Shown: piece by piece, positions 58,017 to 64,000 of the stretch | Numbering within the stretch: position 1 is the stretch's first letter | Layout of the letters: the number at the start of each line of letters is the position of its first letter | Assembly: GCF_016907315.1 (NCBI RefSeq) | Contig: NZ_JAFBBS010000001.1 | Coordinates: forward strand, 372,001-436,000 | Length of the DNA stretch: 64,000 nt | Reading direction: 5' to 3' | Source: Microbacterium esteraromaticum | GTDB taxonomy: Bacteria; Actinomycetota; Actinomycetes; Actinomycetales; Microbacteriaceae | Made by a program: the position numbers and the translations under genes | Notes under the pieces: generated by a model | Seen by the model: the letters and a program-made list of their open reading frames with translations, nothing else | What the model was told of the DNA's origin: nothing | The model's database searches: none

Positions 58017-59009
58017 TCAGCCGTCCAGGCCTGCGGGCACGGCCGCCTCGGTGCCAGGGATGCCTTCCTGCTGGGCGCGCTTGTCGGCCATCGCCAGCAG
58101 ACGGCGGATGCGTCCGGCGACGGCGTCCTTCGTCAGCGGGGGGTCGGCATGGTGGCCGAGCTCGTCGAGGCTGGCGTCGCGGTGCGCGAGCCGGAGGCTG
58201 CCAGCGGTGCGCAGGTGCTCGGGGACGTCGTCACCGAGGATCTCGAGCGCGCGCTCCACGCGCGCGCACGCCGCGACGGCGGCCTGTGCCGACCGGCGCA
58301 GGTTCGCGTCGTCGAAGTTCACCAGGCGGTTGACGCCGGCGCGCACCTCACGGCGCTGACGCATCTCTTCCCAGGCGACGGCGGTGCGACGGGCGCCCAT
58401 CGCCGTCAGGATGGCCCGGATGGCCTCGCCCTCGCGCACGACCACACGAGGCAGGCCACGCACCTCGCGGGCCTTCGCTGCTACACCGAGTCGGTGGGCG
58501 GCGCCCACGAGCGCCATGGCGGCCTCCCCGGACGGGCACGAGATCTCGAGCATGGCCGACCGGCCCGGCTCGCTGAGGGATCCGGATGCCAGGAATGCGC
58601 CGCGCCAGATACCGGCCAGCTCCTCCGGGGAGCCGGTGGTGAGGCGGTTCGGAAGCCCGCGGACGGGGCGACGACGAGCGTCGAGCAGACCGGTCTGGCG
58701 TGCGAGGGTCTCGCCGGCCGCGATGACGCGCACCGCCCAGCGGGCCCCGCTGTTCGCTCCGCTTGCGCCGGCGACGCTGGCCTTGACCTGCGCGATCTCG
58801 GGACGCACGCCGTAGATCTCGGCGAGATCGCGGCTCACGCGACGGGCCAGCAGCTCGGCATCCACCTCGGCTTCGACCGCGACACGACCGGCGATGGAGT
58901 GCAGACCTCCCGCGAACCGCAGGATGGTCGTCACCTCAGCGACACGCACCGTCGGAGGTGCGTTGCGCACGCTGACGAGCTCGGCCTTGACGTCGGTGGT
59001 TAGTGCCAC
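58017..59009 (-). CDS. whiA: WhiA-family DNA-binding regulator
   Basis: A 330-residue WhiA protein, regulator of sporulation genes in Streptomyces and of cell division more widely. N-terminal LAGLIDADG-like part ([29 protein letters not shown]) and C-terminal helix-turn-helix ([20 protein letters not shown]). GTG start with GAGGGAG upstream. The usual cluster is uvrC-rapZ-yvcK-whiA; yvcK is missing here. Confidence 0.95.
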   Translation of the reverse strand: MALTTDVKAELVSVRNAPPTVRVAEVTTILRFAGGLHSIAGRVAVEAEVDAELLARRVSRDLAEIYGVRPEIAQVKASVAGASGANSGARWAVRVIAAGETLARQTGLLDARRRPVRGLPNRLTTGSPEELAGIWRGAFLASGSLSEPGRSAMLEISCPSGEAAMALVGAAHRLGVAAKAREVRGLPRVVVREGEAIRAILTAMGARRTAVAWEEMRQRREVRAGVNRLVNFDDANLRRSAQAAVAACARVERALEILGDDVPEHLRTAGSLRLAHRDASLDELGHHADPPLTKDAVAGRIRRLLAMADKRAQQEGIPGTEAAVPAGLDG

Positions 59010-59116
59010 GGGACTCCCTCACGATCCTGGCGTCGGATCGCGACGCAAGGGACTAGCCTACAAGGCTCACGGGCTTCGCACCGACTCGATCGAGTCCGGG
59101 CCGACGCCGAGGCGGG

Positions 59117-59990
59117 TCACTCGCGCCCGAGATCCCGATGGCGCACGTTGATCGCGACGCCGGGCACGTCGGCCAGCCGTCTGGCCAGCTCCTCAGACAT
59201 CGCGACCGAACGATGCTTGCCGCCGGTGCAGCCGATCGCCACGGTGGAATGCGTCTTGTTCTCGCGCTGATAGCCCTCAAGAACCGGTCGCAGCGCGTCG
59301 GCATACGAGTCGAGGAACTGCGCCGACCCGGGCAGACCGAGCACGTAGTCGCGCACTGCGTCGTCGCGGCCGGTGAGGTCGCGGAGCTCGTCGTTCCAGA
59401 ACGGGTTCGGAAGGAACCGCATATCGGCGACGAGGTCGACGTCGGTCGGAAGGCCGTACTTGAAGCCGAAGCTGAGGATGGTGAGGCGGTGGCGGGCGGT
59501 GCCCTCCTCCGAGAACATCTCGGTGACCTGCATCGCCAGCTGGTGGATGTTCAGCGTCGACGTGTCGATCAGCAGGTCGGCCGACTCGCGGATCGTGGCG
59601 AGACGGGCACGCTCGGTGCGGATGCCGTCGAGCAGCGTGCCGTCGCCCTGCAGGGGATGCGGGCGTCGCACCGATTCGAACCGGCGCACGAGCACATCGT
59701 CGGAGGCGTCGAGATACAGCACCTTGACGCCGCCGCGGGAGCGCAGGGCACGGTACACCTCGGGAAGCTCGTCGAACAGGCCCCGGGCCCCGTACATCCA
59801 CGACGGCAGCCACCTTGGGCAGGTTGCCCCCGCCCATGTCGGTCAGCTCGAGCAGCGGACGCAGGATCTGAGGAGGGAGATTGTCGACCACGTACCAGCC
59901 GAGGTCTTCGAGCGCGTTCGCCGCGGTCGTGCGACCGGCTCCCGACATCCCCGTGACGATCAGGAACTCGCCCTCTTGTGCGGCCGTCAT
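59117..59990 (-). pseudogene. rapZ: rapZ, frameshifted by one extra base
   Basis: RapZ/YvcJ P-loop protein (in E. coli an RNA-binding adaptor for GlmY/GlmZ; in others a nucleotide-binding protein). The first frame from 59990 gives [20 protein letters not shown] and continues to VAAVVDVRG; the rest ([18 protein letters not shown] to the normal C-terminus with GCTGGKHRSV) lies in the next frame. The break is in the GC run at 59781-59792. The span is 874 bases; removing one base gives 290 intact codons, normal length, and reads VDVRGRGLFDE. Both halves are well conserved, so a sequencing error or a very recent mutation is likely. Confidence 0.88.
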
Positions 59991-60017
59991 GGTGTGTGCT
60001 CCCTTCCCTGCACCAGC

Positions 60018-61903
60018 CTAGCGAGTCGCAGGGGCGAGCCCGCCCGCCAGGTGCGCATGGATCGTCGCTGCGAGCACGGGGCCTATGCCGGCGACCTCGC
60101 TGATCTGCTCAGGGCTGGACGCCCGGAGCGCGGTCACCGAGCCGAAGTGCGTGAGCAGCGCCTTGATCCTCGCGTCGCCGAGTCCAGGGATCTCCTTGAG
60201 GACCGACTGGATGTCGCGCCGGCGGCGCTTGCGCTGGTGCGTGATCGCGAAGCGGTGCGCCTCGTCACGCAGCCGCTGCACGAGGTAGAGCGCTTCGCTT
60301 GTGCGCGGCAGGATGACAGGGAAGTCGTCATCGGGCACCCAGATCTCCTCGAGCCGCTTCGCGATGCCGCACAGCGCTATCTCGGTGCGGCCGCTGTCAC
60401 GCAGGGCGCGAGCCGCCGCCTGCACCTGCGGCTGGCCGCCGTCGACGACGAGCAGCTGCGGCCGGTAGGCGAAACGAGGACGCCGCCTGCCCTCGGCTTC
60501 GTCATCCTCATCCGTCTCCGGGCCCGAGTCCACGCGCGCAAGACGTCGCATCAGCACCTGGTACATCGAGTCGGTGTCATCGGTCGTCTCGGCGATGTTG
60601 AAGGACCGGTACTGGTCCTTCCGCGGCAGGCCGTCTTCGAAGACGACCATCGAGGCGACCACGTTCGTGCCGCCGAGGTGCGAGATGTCGAAGCATTCGA
60701 TGCGCAGCGGCGCCTCGTCCATGCCGAGCGCCTCCTGCAGGTCGGTGAGCGCCTGCGTGCGCGCAACGTAATCGCTCGTCCTGCGCGTCTTGTGACGCAG
60801 GAGCGCCTGCTGGGCGTTGAGTGTCGCGGTGCGCATGAGCTCGGCGCGCTGTCCACGCTGGGCGACGGCGATCTCGACGCGGCGACCGCGGCGGTCGCGC
60901 AGCCACTGCTCGAGCTCGGCGGCGTCGTCAGGCAGGGTCGGCACGAGCACCCGGCGAGGGATGTCGGCCGATTCGCCGTAGACGCGCTGCAGGATCTGGT
61001 CGACGAGCTCGCCACGGCTGATGTCGAGCTCCTTGTCGACAGCGAGCGACCGCACACCGCGGACACGACCGCCGCGGATCACGAAATGGTGCACGGCAGC
61101 CGAGAGCTCGTCCTCGGCGATGCCGAACAGGTCGGCGTCCTCATCCGATGGGAGGACGAGCGCGCTCTTGCCGAGCACGGCTTCGATCGCCGAGAGCTTG
61201 TCGCGGAATCTCGCGGCGGCCTCGTAGTCCATCGCTGCAGATGCTGCCAGCATCCGCTTGGTGAGGTCGCGAGTGAAGCGCTCATCTCCCCCGGCCATGA
61301 AGGCGACGAAGTCGTCGACCATCGCCCGGTGCTCCTCGATCGTCACCGTCATCGAGCACGGCCCGCCGCACTTGCCGATCTGACCGGGGAAGCACGGACG
61401 CCCGGTCTGCATCGCGCGTCTGTAGCTGGAGTCGCTGCACGTGCGGATCGGGAACGCCTTCACCATCAGGTCGATGGTCTCGTGCACCGCCCAGACCTTG
61501 GGATACGGACCGAAGTAGCGGGCCCCTGGGATGCGCCGGTTGCGCGTGACCATGACCCGCGGCGCCTCGTCGCCGAGGGTGATGGCCATGAACGGATACG
61601 ACTTGTCATCGCGGTAGCGCACGTTGAACGGCGGATCGAACTCCTTGATCCACATGTACTCGAGCTGCAGCGAGTCGACGTCGGTCGCCACGACCGTCCA
61701 CTCGACCGACGCCGCCGTGGTGACCATCCGCCGGGTGCGCTCGTGCAGGGTGCGCAATGGCGCGAAATAGTTCGACAGCCGCTGACGGAGGTTCTTCGCC
61801 TTGCCGACGTAGAGCACGCGGCCGTCGGCGTCGCGGAAGCGGTACACCCCCGGATCGGTCGGGATCTCCCCCGGCCGCGGTTTGTACGGGAGCACATCGG
61901 CCA

Positions 61904-61904
<1 letters not shown>
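60018..61904 (-). CDS. uvrC: UvrABC excinuclease subunit C
   Basis: Makes both cuts around DNA damage. 628 residues: GIY-YIG nuclease ([20 protein letters not shown]), a cysteine cluster [16 protein letters not shown] motif ([19 protein letters not shown]), RNase H-like domain ([23 protein letters not shown]) and tandem HhH at the end ([18 protein letters not shown]). ATG shares one base with the uvrA stop. Confidence 0.97.

Positions 61905-64000
<2,096 letters not shown>

Noticed and set aside
59781..59792. Programmed frameshift in rapZ
   Set aside because: There is no slippery heptamer followed by a hairpin or Shine-Dalgarno-like stimulator that I can see, and RapZ is not known to need one; error or mutation is simpler.

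Overview
The window is a stretch of a high-GC actinobacterial chromosome, most likely Microbacterium or a close relative in Microbacteriaceae. This rests on very high GC third positions, the actinobacterial genes rbpA, whiA, DUF4233 and DUF4031, a gap-pgk-tpiA-secG-rbpA block, tandem clpP1-clpP2, an ultrashort ileS T-box, and several leaderless genes with a TANNNT -10 box six bases before the ATG. I recognised the genus from protein content only; no search was run. There is no integrase, transposase, prophage or CRISPR array.

Layout. 1-5 kb: secreted M14 carboxypeptidase, tRNA-Ala, then a minus-strand run of small membrane protein, nadD, unknown tail-anchored protein, rsfS and an acetyltransferase. 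5-9.6 kb: proA, proB, obgE, rpmA, rplU (proline synthesis and ribosome genes). 9.7-19 kb: rne/rng, a VKOR-family membrane protein, and ndk, DUF4233, folC, ileS, the last under a T-box leader. 19-21 kb: a DUF559 nuclease-fold gene bracketed by two related direct repeats, and a pentapeptide-like protein. 21-26 kb: a complete peptide-type ABC importer. 26-33 kb: an unusual valS, an ArsR regulator with a clear operator, and kbl-tdh (threonine degradation) divergent from a LysR regulator. 33-41 kb: a second peptide/oligosaccharide-type ABC importer headed by a 784-residue fusion of a ROK regulator and a Gfo/Idh/MocA oxidoreductase. 41-45 kb: M3 oligopeptidase, NUDIX hydrolase, clpX. 45-49.4 kb: a deoxyribose-type operon (SorC/DeoR regulator, deoC, aldehyde dehydrogenase, truncated dehydrogenase). 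49.5-53 kb: clpP2, clpP1, TPR protein, tig, tRNA-Pro. 53-57 kb: tRNA-Gly, rbpA, secG and the glycolytic genes. 57-64 kb: superoxide dismutase, whiA, a frameshifted rapZ, uvrC, and uvrA running off the right edge.

Most genes are on the minus strand in tightly packed operons with ATGA, GTGA or TGATG overlaps, so translational coupling is the rule. Most of the window is ordinary housekeeping. The most unusual items are the ROK-oxidoreductase fusion and its carbohydrate-type uptake operon, the split pair of active and inactive aldehyde dehydrogenases behind deoC, the repeat-bracketed DUF559 gene, the archaeal/rickettsial-like valS, and the single-base frameshift in rapZ. I did not find an entirely unknown multi-gene system.
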